A stretch of 64,000 bases of DNA, taken from assembly GCF_004005495.1 (NCBI RefSeq), contig NZ_RZYA01000003.1, forward strand, positions 372,001-436,000, written 5' to 3'. Below, in pieces: positions 7,613 through 18,439 of the stretch. Both the position numbers and the translations under genes were made by a program. This DNA comes from Streptomyces antnestii. GTDB lineage: Bacteria > Actinomycetota > Actinomycetes > Streptomycetales > Streptomycetaceae. The stretch's first letter is position 1. Each line of letters starts with the position of its first letter. The notes under the pieces are model-generated. The model was not told the DNA's origin and searched no databases. It saw nothing but the letters and a program-made list of their open reading frames with translations.

Positions 7613-9085
7613 CTAGTTCGCCGCGTTGCCGCCCAGTTCCGGGTAGCCGTCCGTCGAGACGGCGAGGGAGGTCGGGGAGAGGGAGCGGGCGCCCGTGGTG
7701 GTGATGTGGGTGCCGTCGGACGGGAGGTACGTGAGCGCGCCGTTGCCGGTGTTCTCGCCGAGCGCGCCGACCGTCAGGTCCGCCTTGCCGTCGCCGGTGA
7801 CGTCGGTGAGCTTGACCTCGTTGCCGAAGTAGTCCTTGGTCTCGTCGGAGCCGGGGACGCCGGCCGTCGACTGGGCGAAGAACTGGCTGCCCGACTGGGT
7901 GTTGATGCCGCTCGGGGAGCCGTAGAGGACGGTCACGGAGCCGGTGTCCGTGACGCCGCCCAGGTCCTCGCCCCTGGCGCCGACGACCAGGTCCTGGTAA
8001 CCGTCGCCGTTGATGTCGCCGAGCGACAGTTCGCCGCCGAAGGCATCACCGCGCTCGGAGCCGCCGGGCACGTTGCCGGTGTCCTGGGTGATGTCGGTGC
8101 CTCCGGCGGGGCCGCTCGCGGAGCCGTACGTGATGTTGACCTTGCCGCCGTCGGACGAACCGGGCACCGACGGGCTGCCGTCCTTGTTGGTGTCCCACTC
8201 CTCGCCGGTGACGATGTCGCCGAAGCCGTCGCGGTTGACGTCGCCGATGTCGGTGATGACACCCGGCCTCAGCTTCACCGCCGACGACGAGGTCAGACCG
8301 GACGCGCCGCCGGGAACGTAGTAGTTGGCGTTCCAGCCGTTCTGGCTGTCGGTCTCGAAGCCGTCGACCACGAGGTCGGTCGCGCCGTCGCCGTTCACGT
8401 CGCCCGCGGTGAGGTTGAGGGGGCCGGTGCCGCCGCCGGACTGGATCGGGGGCTTGATCGTGTAGCGGCCGCCCGAGGTGCCCGTCTTGGTGATGCCGCC
8501 CTTGTAGACGTAGATCGTGCTCGACGTGGAGCCGATCGCGAGGTCGTCCGTGCCGTCGCCGTCGAAGTCGCCCGCGGCGAGCGTCTCGCCCCACTTGTCG
8601 TGGGAGGAGACGGCCGGGTCCTTGATCGTCGTACCGCCGGTGAGGCCCGAGGTGGAGCCCCACAGGATGACGACGGTGCCGCCGTCGGTGTCGCCGGCCA
8701 CGTCCTCCCACTGCGCGGAGACGGCCAGGTCGTCGAAACCGTCGTGGTTGAAGTCGCCGTAGGCGCTGGTCCAGCCGAAGCCGTCGTTGGTCTCGGCGGT
8801 GCCGGGGACGCCGGTGGTGTTCTGGCTGATCGTCTTGCGGGCGGCGGCGTTGATGCCGTTCGCCGAGCCGTACAGGGCGACGATCTGGCCGGCGCCCTTC
8901 TTGCCGCCGACGGTCGCCCAGCCGGCGGAGAACGCGACGTCGCCGTACCCGTCGTGGTTGAAGTCGGCCTCGTGGTGGTGGACGGAGTCGGCGGCGAGCG
9001 CCGCGCCCGTGGAGAGGGAGAGCAGGCCGCCCGTCAGCGCGGCCGCGGCGGCCGTTGCGAGGGCGGTGCGGAGGTGCTTGTGCAT
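7613..9085 (-). CDS. Secreted FG-GAP repeat beta-propeller protein (4)
   Basis: 490 residues. Signal peptide MHKHLRTALATAAAAALTGG up to GAALAADS, then seven calcium-loop repeats (DFNHDGYGDVAFS, DFNHDGFDDLAVS, DFDGDGTDDLAIG, DVNGDGATDLVVD, DVNRDGFGDIVTG, DINGDGYQDLVVG, DVTGDGKADLTVG), consistent with a full seven-bladed propeller. The start has a strong GGAG site (CAGGAGAAT). It is the closest match in upstream sequence to FG-GAP protein 1, with a shared candidate ECF promoter, suggesting the two are co-regulated paralogues. Confidence 0.88.
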   Translation of the reverse strand: MHKHLRTALATAAAAALTGGLLSLSTGAALAADSVHHHEADFNHDGYGDVAFSAGWATVGGKKGAGQIVALYGSANGINAAARKTISQNTTGVPGTAETNDGFGWTSAYGDFNHDGFDDLAVSAQWEDVAGDTDGGTVVILWGSTSGLTGGTTIKDPAVSSHDKWGETLAAGDFDGDGTDDLAIGSTSSTIYVYKGGITKTGTSGGRYTIKPPIQSGGGTGPLNLTAGDVNGDGATDLVVDGFETDSQNGWNANYYVPGGASGLTSSSAVKLRPGVITDIGDVNRDGFGDIVTGEEWDTNKDGSPSVPGSSDGGKVNITYGSASGPAGGTDITQDTGNVPGGSERGDAFGGELSLGDINGDGYQDLVVGARGEDLGGVTDTGSVTVLYGSPSGINTQSGSQFFAQSTAGVPGSDETKDYFGNEVKLTDVTGDGKADLTVGALGENTGNGALTYLPSDGTHITTTGARSLSPTSLAVSTDGYPELGGNAAN

Positions 9086-9202
9086 GCGGGATTCTCCTGC
9101 TGCATGCGGGGATGCCTGGCCGGCATCCGCGTCAATGGGGTGCGTTCCGCGGGCGTTTGCCGGGAGTTGTCCCGGGCGTCGCCCTGCGGTTGGCGAACAG
9201 GA

Positions 9203-9229
9203 GACTGCTTGTGGGGTCTGAGGGTTGTA
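9203..9229 (-). promoter_or_regulatory. Candidate ECF-sigma promoter (TACAAC-N18-GTC), copy 2
   Basis: Minus strand TACAACCCT...AGTCTCCTGT, with 18 bases between AAC and GTC, ~118 bases before the start of FG-GAP protein 4. It lies in a stretch (about 9140-9230) alignable with 2990-3075 upstream of FG-GAP protein 1. Confidence 0.45.
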
Positions 9230-9329
9230 TGGGGGACGCATGTTTTTTGGGCTCACGCAGGCCCGTCAGGCCCGTCAGGGATCAGCGCAGCGTCGAGCCG
9301 AAGGCGACCGAGCCGTCCGGGTGAACGCG

Positions 9330-9362
9330 GCGGGCCCGCCCCCACGAAAGGGGCGGGCCCGC
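9330..9362 (-). terminator. Terminator hairpin after the iron-sulfur oxidoreductase
   Basis: A perfect 13-bp G/C stem (9330-9342 with 9350-9362), loop of 7 bases, 20 bases past the stop codon of the gene at 9383-11665. Confidence 0.85.
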
Positions 9363-9382
9363 GACGACCAGATCGATCAGGA

Positions 9383-11665
9383 CTACTGCACCGGTTCCGG
9401 CTCCGGCGCGTCCTCGGTCTCCTCGTCGCCCGCCGGGTCGACCGGCGTCTTGACGGAGTCGAGGAGGAGCTGCGCCACGTCCACGACGGTGACGGACTCC
9501 TTGGCCTGGCCGTCGTTCTTCTTGCCGTTGACCGAGTCGGTCAGCATGACGAGGCAGAACGGGCAGGCGGTGGACACGATGTCCGGGTTCAGGGACAGGG
9601 CCTCGTCGACGCGCTCGTTGTTGATGCGCTTGCCGATCCGCTCCTCCATCCACATCCGCGCGCCGCCGGCGCCGCAGCAGAAGCCGCGCTCCTTGTGGCG
9701 GTGCATCTCCTGCTGGCGCAGGCCCGGGACGGCGTCCATGATCTGGCGCGGGGGCGTGTAGATCTTGTTGTGACGGCCCAGGTAGCACGGGTCGTGGTAC
9801 GTGATCAGGCCCTCGACCGGGGTCACCGGGATCAGCTTGCCCTCGTCGATGAGGTGCTGGAGCAGCTGGGTGTGGTGGATGACCTCGTAGTCGCCGCCGA
9901 TCTGCGGGTACTCGTTGCCGATGGTGTTGAGGCAGTGCGGGCAGGTCGCGACGATCTTCTTCGCGGACTTCGGCTTCGCCGACTCGGGGACGACCTTGCC
10001 GTCGTCGTCGAGCTCCTCGCCGAACGCCATGTTCAGGGCCATGACGTTCTCCTGGCCGAGCTGCTGGAACAGCGGCTCGTTGCCCAGGCGGCGGGCGGAG
10101 TCACCGGTGCACTTCTCGTCGCCGCCCATGATCGCGAACTTGACGCCCGCCATGTGCAGCAGCTCCGCGAAGGCCTTGGTGGTCTTCTTCGCCCGGTCCT
10201 CCAGGGCGCCGGCGCAGCCGACCCAGTACAGGTACTCGACCTCGGTCAGGTCCTCGATGTCCTTGCCGACGACGGGGACCTCGAAGTCGAGCTCCTTGAG
10301 CCACTCGAGGCGCTGCTTCTTGGCGAGGCCCCAGGGGTTGCCCTTCTTCTCCAGGTTCTTGAGCATCGTGCCCGCCTCGGACGGGAACGAGGACTCGATC
10401 ATCACCTGGTAGCGGCGCATGTCGACGATGTGGTCGATGTGCTCGATGTCGACCGGGCACTGCTCGACGCAAGCACCGCACGTGGTGCAGGACCACAGGA
10501 CGTCCGGGTCGATGACGCCGTTCTCTTCGAGCGTGCCGATGAGGGGGCGCTCGGCCTCCGCGAGAGCGGCGGCGGGAACGTTCGCCAGCTGCTCCTCCGT
10601 CGCCTTCTCCTCGCCCTCCATCGTCTTGCCGCCACCGGCGAGCAGGTAGGGGGCCTTGGCGTGCGCGTTGTCGCGCAGCGACATGATCAGCAGCTTCGGG
10701 GACAGCGGCTTGCCCGTGTTCCAGGCCGGGCACTGCGACTGGCAGCGACCGCACTCGGTGCACGTGGAGAAGTCCAGCAGGCCCTTCCAGGAGAACTGCT
10801 CGACCTGGGAGACGCCGTAGACGTCGTCCTCGCCCGGGTCCTCGAAGTCGATCAGCTCGCCGCCCGACGTCATCGGCTGCAGCGCGCCGAGCGCCACCCC
10901 GCCGTCCGCCTCACGCTTGAACCAGATGTTCGGGAACGCGAGGAAGCGGTGCCAGGCGACACCCATGTCGGTCTTGAGGGCGACCGTGATCATCCAGATG
11001 AAGGAGGTCGCGATCTTCAGACCGGCGAAGAAGTAGGTGAGGTTCTGGAGCGTGGAGACGTCCAGGCCTTCGAGCGCGTGCACGACCGGGTACGAGATGA
11101 AGAACGACGCCTCGTAGCCGTCGACGTGGTGCTGGGCGCCCTCAAGGGCGTGCAGCATGAAGATGCAGACGCCGACGATGAGGATGACGGCCTCGACGAA
11201 GTACGCCTGGCCGAAGTTCGAGCCGGCGAAGCGGGACTTGCGGCCCGGCCGCGAGGGCAGGCTCAGCTGCCGGATGACGATCAGGACGAGGATGCCGAGC
11301 ACCGTCATCGTGCCGATGAACTCGACGAAGACGTTGTACGGCGCCCATTCGCCGATGACCGGCAGGAGCCAGTCGGCCTTGAAGAGCTGGCCGATGGCGT
11401 TCACGATCGTCAGGAGCAGCGAGAAGAAGCCCACTGCCACGAACCAGTGCGCCACGCCGACGACGCCCCAGCGGTTCATCCGGGTGTGGCCGAGGAACTC
11501 CTTGGCCACGGTGACCGTGCGCTGCACGGGTTCGTCCGTACGGGTCCCGGCGGGGACGTTCTGACCGAGCCGCATGAAGCGGTAGATCTGCGCGATGGCT
11601 CGGGCGAACAGAGCCACGCCGACCACGATCAGGACCAGCGACACGATGATCGCGGCGAGTTGCAT
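9383..11665 (-). CDS. Membrane-bound iron-sulfur oxidoreductase (CCG-domain, GlpC/HdrD-like)
   Basis: 760 residues. The N-terminal ~240 residues have about five membrane helices resembling the NarI-type cytochrome b subunit. Two ferredoxin-like cluster motifs follow: CTECGRCQSQCP (near residue 301) and CTTCGACVEQCP (near 392). The C-terminal half has CCG-domain motifs (CPHCLNTIGNEYP, HDPCYLGRHN, CCGAGGARMW near 661, CPFC). This is the architecture of membrane Fe-S reductases that pass electrons from soluble donors, for instance electron-transfer flavoprotein, to the quinone pool. The acidic C-terminal tail is not conserved in type. It is monocistronic between its own terminator and an AT-rich promoter region. 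Confidence 0.85.
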   Translation of the reverse strand: MQLAAIIVSLVLIVVGVALFARAIAQIYRFMRLGQNVPAGTRTDEPVQRTVTVAKEFLGHTRMNRWGVVGVAHWFVAVGFFSLLLTIVNAIGQLFKADWLLPVIGEWAPYNVFVEFIGTMTVLGILVLIVIRQLSLPSRPGRKSRFAGSNFGQAYFVEAVILIVGVCIFMLHALEGAQHHVDGYEASFFISYPVVHALEGLDVSTLQNLTYFFAGLKIATSFIWMITVALKTDMGVAWHRFLAFPNIWFKREADGGVALGALQPMTSGGELIDFEDPGEDDVYGVSQVEQFSWKGLLDFSTCTECGRCQSQCPAWNTGKPLSPKLLIMSLRDNAHAKAPYLLAGGGKTMEGEEKATEEQLANVPAAALAEAERPLIGTLEENGVIDPDVLWSCTTCGACVEQCPVDIEHIDHIVDMRRYQVMIESSFPSEAGTMLKNLEKKGNPWGLAKKQRLEWLKELDFEVPVVGKDIEDLTEVEYLYWVGCAGALEDRAKKTTKAFAELLHMAGVKFAIMGGDEKCTGDSARRLGNEPLFQQLGQENVMALNMAFGEELDDDGKVVPESAKPKSAKKIVATCPHCLNTIGNEYPQIGGDYEVIHHTQLLQHLIDEGKLIPVTPVEGLITYHDPCYLGRHNKIYTPPRQIMDAVPGLRQQEMHRHKERGFCCGAGGARMWMEERIGKRINNERVDEALSLNPDIVSTACPFCLVMLTDSVNGKKNDGQAKESVTVVDVAQLLLDSVKTPVDPAGDEETEDAPEPEPVQ

Positions 11666-11717
11666 TTGGGGGCTCCTCGGGCCTGCGAGGTGGATGTATC
11701 CAGGGATTATTGAGGCA

Positions 11718-11731
11718 TTACTAAGCGGTAA
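11718..11731 (-). promoter_or_regulatory. Inverted repeat TTAC-N6-GTAA before the Fe-S oxidoreductase
   Basis: A 14-base inverted repeat 53-66 bases ahead of the oxidoreductase start, in an AT-rich stretch unlike its surroundings. TetR-family regulators of fatty-acid and electron-transfer genes in actinomycetes often bind repeats of this form; the assignment is inference. Confidence 0.35.
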
Positions 11732-11852
11732 CTTATTTCAGTCCATGCTGACACTACCGACTTGTGCGGCCGCACTGTAGCCAGCCGGGCGGTGATCTGT
11801 GTCGCTGAGGCCACCCTCAGGGTGCCGGTGGTCGACGGCGAAAGCGGATCGT

Positions 11853-11887
11853 GTTATTCGCCCCATATTGCGACATAAGCGAATAAC
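11853..11887. promoter_or_regulatory. Long inverted repeat GTTATTCG-N19-CGAATAAC
   Basis: A perfect 8-bp inverted repeat in the 347-base divergent gap between the Fe-S oxidoreductase and the epimerase-like gene. The stretch is AT-rich for this genome and may hold an operator or promoter for either gene. Confidence 0.3.
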
Positions 11888-11922
11888 TTATGAAGGTCTC
11901 CGGGCGGGCGTGGCCCTCCGCC

Positions 11923-12000
11923 GTCACCCCGACACCGCAGGAGTCACCCCGAACGCAGGTGTCATCCCGATACCGCAAGTGTCACCCCGAACCCGCACGA
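11923..12000. repeat. Four imperfect 18-20 bp tandem repeats
   Basis: Units beginning GTCACCCCGA start at 11923, 11943, 11961 (GTCATCCCGA) and 11981 (periods 20, 18, 20), immediately before the epimerase-like gene. They end 12 bases before its start codon and overlap its leader. Confidence 0.75.
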
Positions 12001-12012
12001 GAAGGGGCCGCC

Positions 12013-12909
12013 ATGTCCACCACCTACCTGGTTACGGGCGGCGCGGGCGTCATCGGCTCGCATCTCGCCGACGCGCTGCTCGCCGCCGGGCACGGTGCCG
12101 TGATCCTCGACGACCTCTCCACCGGCGACCGCGCCCGTCTCGCCGACGCGTGGCCGTCGCCACGCCTGCGCTTCGTCCGAGGCTCGGCCCTCGACGAACG
12201 GCTCGTGGGCGAACTCCTGAGCCGCTGCGACGGGGCCGTCCATGCGGCCCATTCGGTTGACGTACGGGTACTCGCGGACGCGGCGCACCGGCTCGGGCGG
12301 CCCCTTCTCTCTGTGGGGGGCGGGGGAGCCGAGGGGCCCGGGGGTGCCGGGGGTCCCGGGGGCGCCGTGGGCCCGTCGGTCACCGGCGTCAGGATCTTCG
12401 GCGAGGTCGTCGGACCGCGCCGGGTGCCCGCGTACGGGGCCGTCCTCGGCGGGTTCGCCGCGCGGGCCGTCGCGGGTGAGGCGATCGGGGCGGTCGGGGT
12501 GGGCGAGGCGGCTGACGTGGTCGAGGTGGCCGGTGGCGGAGGCCCGCGGCGCCGGTTCACGCACGTGACGGACGTGGTCGACGCGCTCGTACGGCTGCTC
12601 GCCGCCGGGGGCGCCGCAGGGCGGGTACTCGACCTCGCCGGGACCGAGGGGGTGACGGACGCGGAACTCGCGGCCCTCGTCGCGCGCCGGGCAGACATGG
12701 GGGCCCCGCCCGACCCCACCTCCCCGCCGGACCCCACCTCCCCTCCCGCCACCGCCACCGCCGCCCTGAGCGAACTCACCGGCTGGGTGCCCCGCTTCAC
12801 CCTCGACCGCCTCGTGGACGCGGCCCTCGCCGAGGCGCGCCGCGCCGCCTCCTCCCTCGTACCGGGCAGGCGGGCCGAGGAGCTCGCCCCGGTCCAACCA
12901 CTGAGCTGA
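12013..12909 (+). CDS. NAD-dependent epimerase/dehydratase-like protein, catalytic region missing
   Basis: 298 residues. The N-terminus is a clear extended-SDR Rossmann fold (T-G-G-A-G-V-I-G-S-H-L, then LDDLSTGDRARL), as in UDP-glucose 4-epimerase relatives. At the place where the Y-x-x-x-K catalytic pair should follow the third strand there is instead a Gly/Ala/Pro-rich run (from LLSVGGGG onwards, about 20 residues). The C-terminal FTHVTDVVDALVRLL is typical. The protein is slightly short for the family, so an internal loss is likely. GAAGGGG precedes the ATG. It lies 13 bases before the WecA-like gene, so both probably form a small sugar/polyprenyl operon whose activity is uncertain. Confidence 0.75.
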   Translation: MSTTYLVTGGAGVIGSHLADALLAAGHGAVILDDLSTGDRARLADAWPSPRLRFVRGSALDERLVGELLSRCDGAVHAAHSVDVRVLADAAHRLGRPLLSVGGGGAEGPGGAGGPGGAVGPSVTGVRIFGEVVGPRRVPAYGAVLGGFAARAVAGEAIGAVGVGEAADVVEVAGGGGPRRRFTHVTDVVDALVRLLAAGGAAGRVLDLAGTEGVTDAELAALVARRADMGAPPDPTSPPDPTSPPATATAALSELTGWVPRFTLDRLVDAALAEARRAASSLVPGRRAEELAPVQPLS

Positions 12910-12922
12910 CGGGACGTCCGCC

Positions 12923-13966
12923 GTGTTCTACGGGATCGCCGCCGCCGCGACCGCCCTCCTGGCGACCGCCGCCCTCACCGCCGTGTTGCGCCGCGTCGCC
13001 CTGCGGACGGGGGTCCCGGGGCGGCGCACGACCGGCCGCGCGGGCCGGCGGGTCCCGCGGCTCGGCGGGGTCGCCGTCGCCGTGGTGACGGCCGCCGTCA
13101 CCGCGGCGGGCGCCTGCACCGGGCTCGCCCCGCTCGGCTCCGACGCGCTCACGCTGCTGCTCGCGGCGGGGGCGGTCGCCCTGTTCGGGTTCGTCGACGA
13201 CGTACGGCCGCTGGGTGCGCGGCCCCGGATCGCGGTCGAGGCCGCGGCGGCGAGCGTCGTCGTGCACACGGCTCAACTCGGCTTCTTCGTAGGGGCGTTG
13301 GCGGTCCTGTGGATCGTGTTCGTGACCAACGCGGGCCGGCTCTTCGACTCCTTCGACGGGGTGTTCGGCACGGTCGCCGTGGTGACGGCGCTCGGTCTGA
13401 GCGGATGCGCCGCCGCCGAGGGGCTCGACGCGCCTGCCGCCGCGCTCGGGGTGCTCGCGGCGGCGCTCACCGGGTTCCTCGTGCACAACTGGTACCCGGC
13501 GCGGATCCGGCTCGGCAGCTGCGGCTCCCTGTTCACCGGCTTCCTCCTGGCGTCCGCCGCCGTCCTGGTGAACGCGGGCCACGAGGCGCTGCCGGGCGCC
13601 GGATCGCTGTTCGGTGCGACGCTGGTGGTGACCGCCGACCTGGTCCTGGTCACGGTGTCGCGGAAGCTGGCCGGGCGGCCCCTGTTCCGGGGCGGCGGCG
13701 ACCACATCGCGCACCGGCTGCGCCGGCTCGGCCTCACCCCGCAGGGGGTCGCCGTGGTCCTCGGCGTTGCGTCGCTCGTGGGGACGGTGACCGGGGTGCT
13801 GCTGCACAGCGGGGCGGTGGGTCCCCTCGCGGCGCTCGGCCCGGTGGGCCTGGCGGTGCTGGGGGTCGTGGGGCTCCTGAGGGTGCCGGTGTACGGGGTG
13901 CGGGGTCAGCGGAGTCGTGGGCGCAAGGTCGTATCGGCGGCCGCGATTGACCTCGGAAGCTCCTGA
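12923..13966 (+). CDS. WecA/MraY-family polyprenyl-phosphate sugar-phosphate transferase-like protein
   Basis: 347 residues with about ten hydrophobic segments. Family landmarks are recognisable: F-G-F-V-D-D (the conserved Asp pair), then NAGRLFDSFDG at the position of N-x-x-N-x-x-D-G-x-D-G, then GSCGSLFTGF in place of G-D-x-G-S-x-x-x-G-F, and GGDHIAHRL matching the H-x-x-H-R motif. The Asp of G-D-x-G, a catalytic or Mg-binding residue in WecA and MraY, is Ser here. It therefore may be inactive or have a changed role. Start is GTG, 13 bases after the epimerase-like gene. Confidence 0.75.
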   Translation: MFYGIAAAATALLATAALTAVLRRVALRTGVPGRRTTGRAGRRVPRLGGVAVAVVTAAVTAAGACTGLAPLGSDALTLLLAAGAVALFGFVDDVRPLGARPRIAVEAAAASVVVHTAQLGFFVGALAVLWIVFVTNAGRLFDSFDGVFGTVAVVTALGLSGCAAAEGLDAPAAALGVLAAALTGFLVHNWYPARIRLGSCGSLFTGFLLASAAVLVNAGHEALPGAGSLFGATLVVTADLVLVTVSRKLAGRPLFRGGGDHIAHRLRRLGLTPQGVAVVLGVASLVGTVTGVLLHSGAVGPLAALGPVGLAVLGVVGLLRVPVYGVRGQRSRGRKVVSAAAIDLGSS

Positions 13967-14005
13967 CCTGCGGTTTTATGTCGGTCTTCCATAAGGGCCA
14001 CATAA

Positions 14006-16644
<2,639 letters not shown>

Positions 16645-16689
16645 CGTCAGTAAGCAGCGAGAGTTGCAGCGAGAGGAGGGACGTCGAGG

Positions 16690-17880
16690 ATGAGCACGAA
16701 GGACTTCATCGAGAAGGACTACTACAAGGTCCTCGGCGTCCCCAAGGACGCCACCGACGCCGAGATCAAGAAGGCGTACCGCAAGCTCGCCCGGGAGAAC
16801 CACCCCGACGCCAACAAGGGCAACCCCAAGGCGGAGGAGCGCTTCAAGGAGATCTCCGAGGCGAACGACGTCCTCGGTGACCCCAAGAAGCGCAAGGAGT
16901 ACGACGAGGCGCGCACCCTGTTCGGCAACGGCGGCTACCGCCCGGGGCCGGGCGGGGCGGGCGGCGGCTCGTTCAACTTCGACCTGGGAGACCTCTTCGG
17001 AGGCGGCCCCCAGGGCGGGGCGCCGGGTGGTGCCGGCGGGTTCGGCGGCGGACTCGGGGACGTCTTCGGCGGCCTGTTCAACCGGGGCGGCGCGGGCACC
17101 GGCACGCGCACGCAGCCGCGCCGTGGCCAGGACATCGAGTCCGAGGTCACGCTCAGCTTCACCGAGGCGGTCGACGGGGCCACGGTCCCGCTCCGCATGT
17201 CCTCGCAGGCCCCCTGCAAGGCGTGCTCCGGCACCGGCGACAAGAACGGCACACCGCGCGTGTGCCCGACCTGCGTCGGCACCGGCCAGGTGTCGCGCGG
17301 CGGCGGTGGCGGTTTCTCGCTCACCGACCCGTGCGTGGACTGCAAGGGCCGCGGCCTGATCGCGGAGAACCCCTGCGAGGTCTGCAAGGGCTCGGGCCGC
17401 GCCAAGTCGTCGCGCACCATGCAGGTCCGTATCCCGGCCGGGGTCTCGGACAACCAGCGCATCCGGCTGCGCGGCAAGGGCGCACCGGGCGAGCGGGGCG
17501 GCCCGGCGGGCGACCTGTACGTGGTCGTGCACGTGGACGCCCACCCGGTCTTCGGCCGCAAGGGCGACAACCTCACGGTCACGGTGCCGGTCACCTACCC
17601 GGAGGCGGCGCTCGGCGGCGAGGTCAAGGTCCCCACGCTCGGCGGGCCCCCCGTCACCCTGAAGCTGCCCCCGGGCACGCCGAACGGGCGGACGATGCGG
17701 GCGCGCGGCAAGGGCGCGGTCCGCAAGGACGGCACCCGCGGCGACCTGCTCGTCACGGTGGAGGTCGCGGTTCCCACCGAACTGACCGACACCGCGAAGG
17801 ACGCCCTGGAGGCGTACCGGAAGGCGACTGCGGACACCGATCCGCGGGCAGAACTGTTCCAGGCCGCGAAGGGAGCATGA
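16690..17880 (+). CDS. dnaJ: Co-chaperone DnaJ (Hsp40)
   Basis: 396 residues with all three modules: J domain (residues ~9-75 with the H-P-D tripeptide in ENHPDANKG), a Gly/Phe-rich linker ([15 protein letters not shown]), and four zinc-finger repeats C-x-x-C-x-G-x-G ([32 protein letters not shown]) followed by the substrate-binding beta domains. It stimulates DnaK ATPase and delivers unfolded substrates. GAGAGGAGGG precedes the ATG, 45 bases after grpE. Confidence 0.98.
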   Translation: MSTKDFIEKDYYKVLGVPKDATDAEIKKAYRKLARENHPDANKGNPKAEERFKEISEANDVLGDPKKRKEYDEARTLFGNGGYRPGPGGAGGGSFNFDLGDLFGGGPQGGAPGGAGGFGGGLGDVFGGLFNRGGAGTGTRTQPRRGQDIESEVTLSFTEAVDGATVPLRMSSQAPCKACSGTGDKNGTPRVCPTCVGTGQVSRGGGGGFSLTDPCVDCKGRGLIAENPCEVCKGSGRAKSSRTMQVRIPAGVSDNQRIRLRGKGAPGERGGPAGDLYVVVHVDAHPVFGRKGDNLTVTVPVTYPEAALGGEVKVPTLGGPPVTLKLPPGTPNGRTMRARGKGAVRKDGTRGDLLVTVEVAVPTELTDTAKDALEAYRKATADTDPRAELFQAAKGA

Positions 17881-17884
17881 GCGT

Positions 17885-18352
17885 ATGGACGGCCGTCGAC
17901 GACAGAGTTCCTTTGTTGGCCGGGCCTACGAGCTGACCGACGAGACTCCGGTCTACGTCATCTCGGTGGCCGCCCAGCTCAGCGGGCTGCATCCGCAGAC
18001 CCTGCGCCAGTACGACCGTCTCGGCCTGGTCTCCCCGGACCGCACGGCGGGCCGCGGCCGGCGCTACTCGGCCCGCGACATCGAACTGCTGCGCACCGTC
18101 CAGCAGTTGTCGCAGGACGAGGGCATCAACCTCGCGGGCATCAAGCGCATCATCGAACTGGAGAACCAGGTCGCGGCGCTCCAGTCCCGCGTGGCGGAAC
18201 TGTCCTCGGCGGTGGAGGGCGCGGCAGCGGCGATGCAGCAGCGCGAGGCGGCCGTCCACGCCTCGTACCGCCGGGACCTGGTCCCGTACCAGGAGGTCCA
18301 GCAGACGAGCGCGCTGGTGGTGTGGCGACCCAAGCGGTCGCAGGACCAGTAG
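17885..18352 (+). CDS. hspR: MerR-family heat-shock repressor HspR
   Basis: 155 residues. The N-terminal MerR winged helix shows VYVISVAAQLSGLHPQTLRQYDRLGLVSP and the arm RTAGRGRRYS, followed by a dimerisation coiled coil (IKRIIELENQVAALQSRVAEL). In Streptomyces, HspR binds HAIR boxes to repress the dnaK operon, clpB and lon, using DnaK as co-repressor. HAIR boxes are present before dnaK and before clpB (44963) in this window. Four bases separate it from dnaJ; a strong terminator follows. Confidence 0.97.
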   Translation: MDGRRRQSSFVGRAYELTDETPVYVISVAAQLSGLHPQTLRQYDRLGLVSPDRTAGRGRRYSARDIELLRTVQQLSQDEGINLAGIKRIIELENQVAALQSRVAELSSAVEGAAAAMQQREAAVHASYRRDLVPYQEVQQTSALVVWRPKRSQDQ

Positions 18353-18371
18353 GCGCATGCGCAACTGCCTG

Positions 18372-18413
18372 AAGGGGCCGGGAGGTTGAAGTGATTCAAC
18401 CTCCCGGCCCCTT
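18372..18413. terminator. Bidirectional terminator after hspR
   Basis: A perfect 19-bp stem (18372-18390 with 18395-18413), 4-base loop, flanked by A's on one side and T's on the other. It serves both the dnaK operon and the convergent fibronectin-type protein gene. Confidence 0.95.
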
Positions 18414-18439
18414 TGTCATGCGTGCTACTGGCTACCGGG

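Noticed and set aside
7415..11713. A 1432-codon plus-strand open frame
   Set aside because: It lies antisense to two well-supported genes (FG-GAP protein 4 and the Fe-S oxidoreductase); long antisense frames are normal in high-GC DNA. Its Arg/Val/Glu-rich translation has no domain.
11923..12000. CRISPR-like repeat array
   Set aside because: Units are contiguous imperfect 18-20 bp repeats without spacers, and no cas genes are present.
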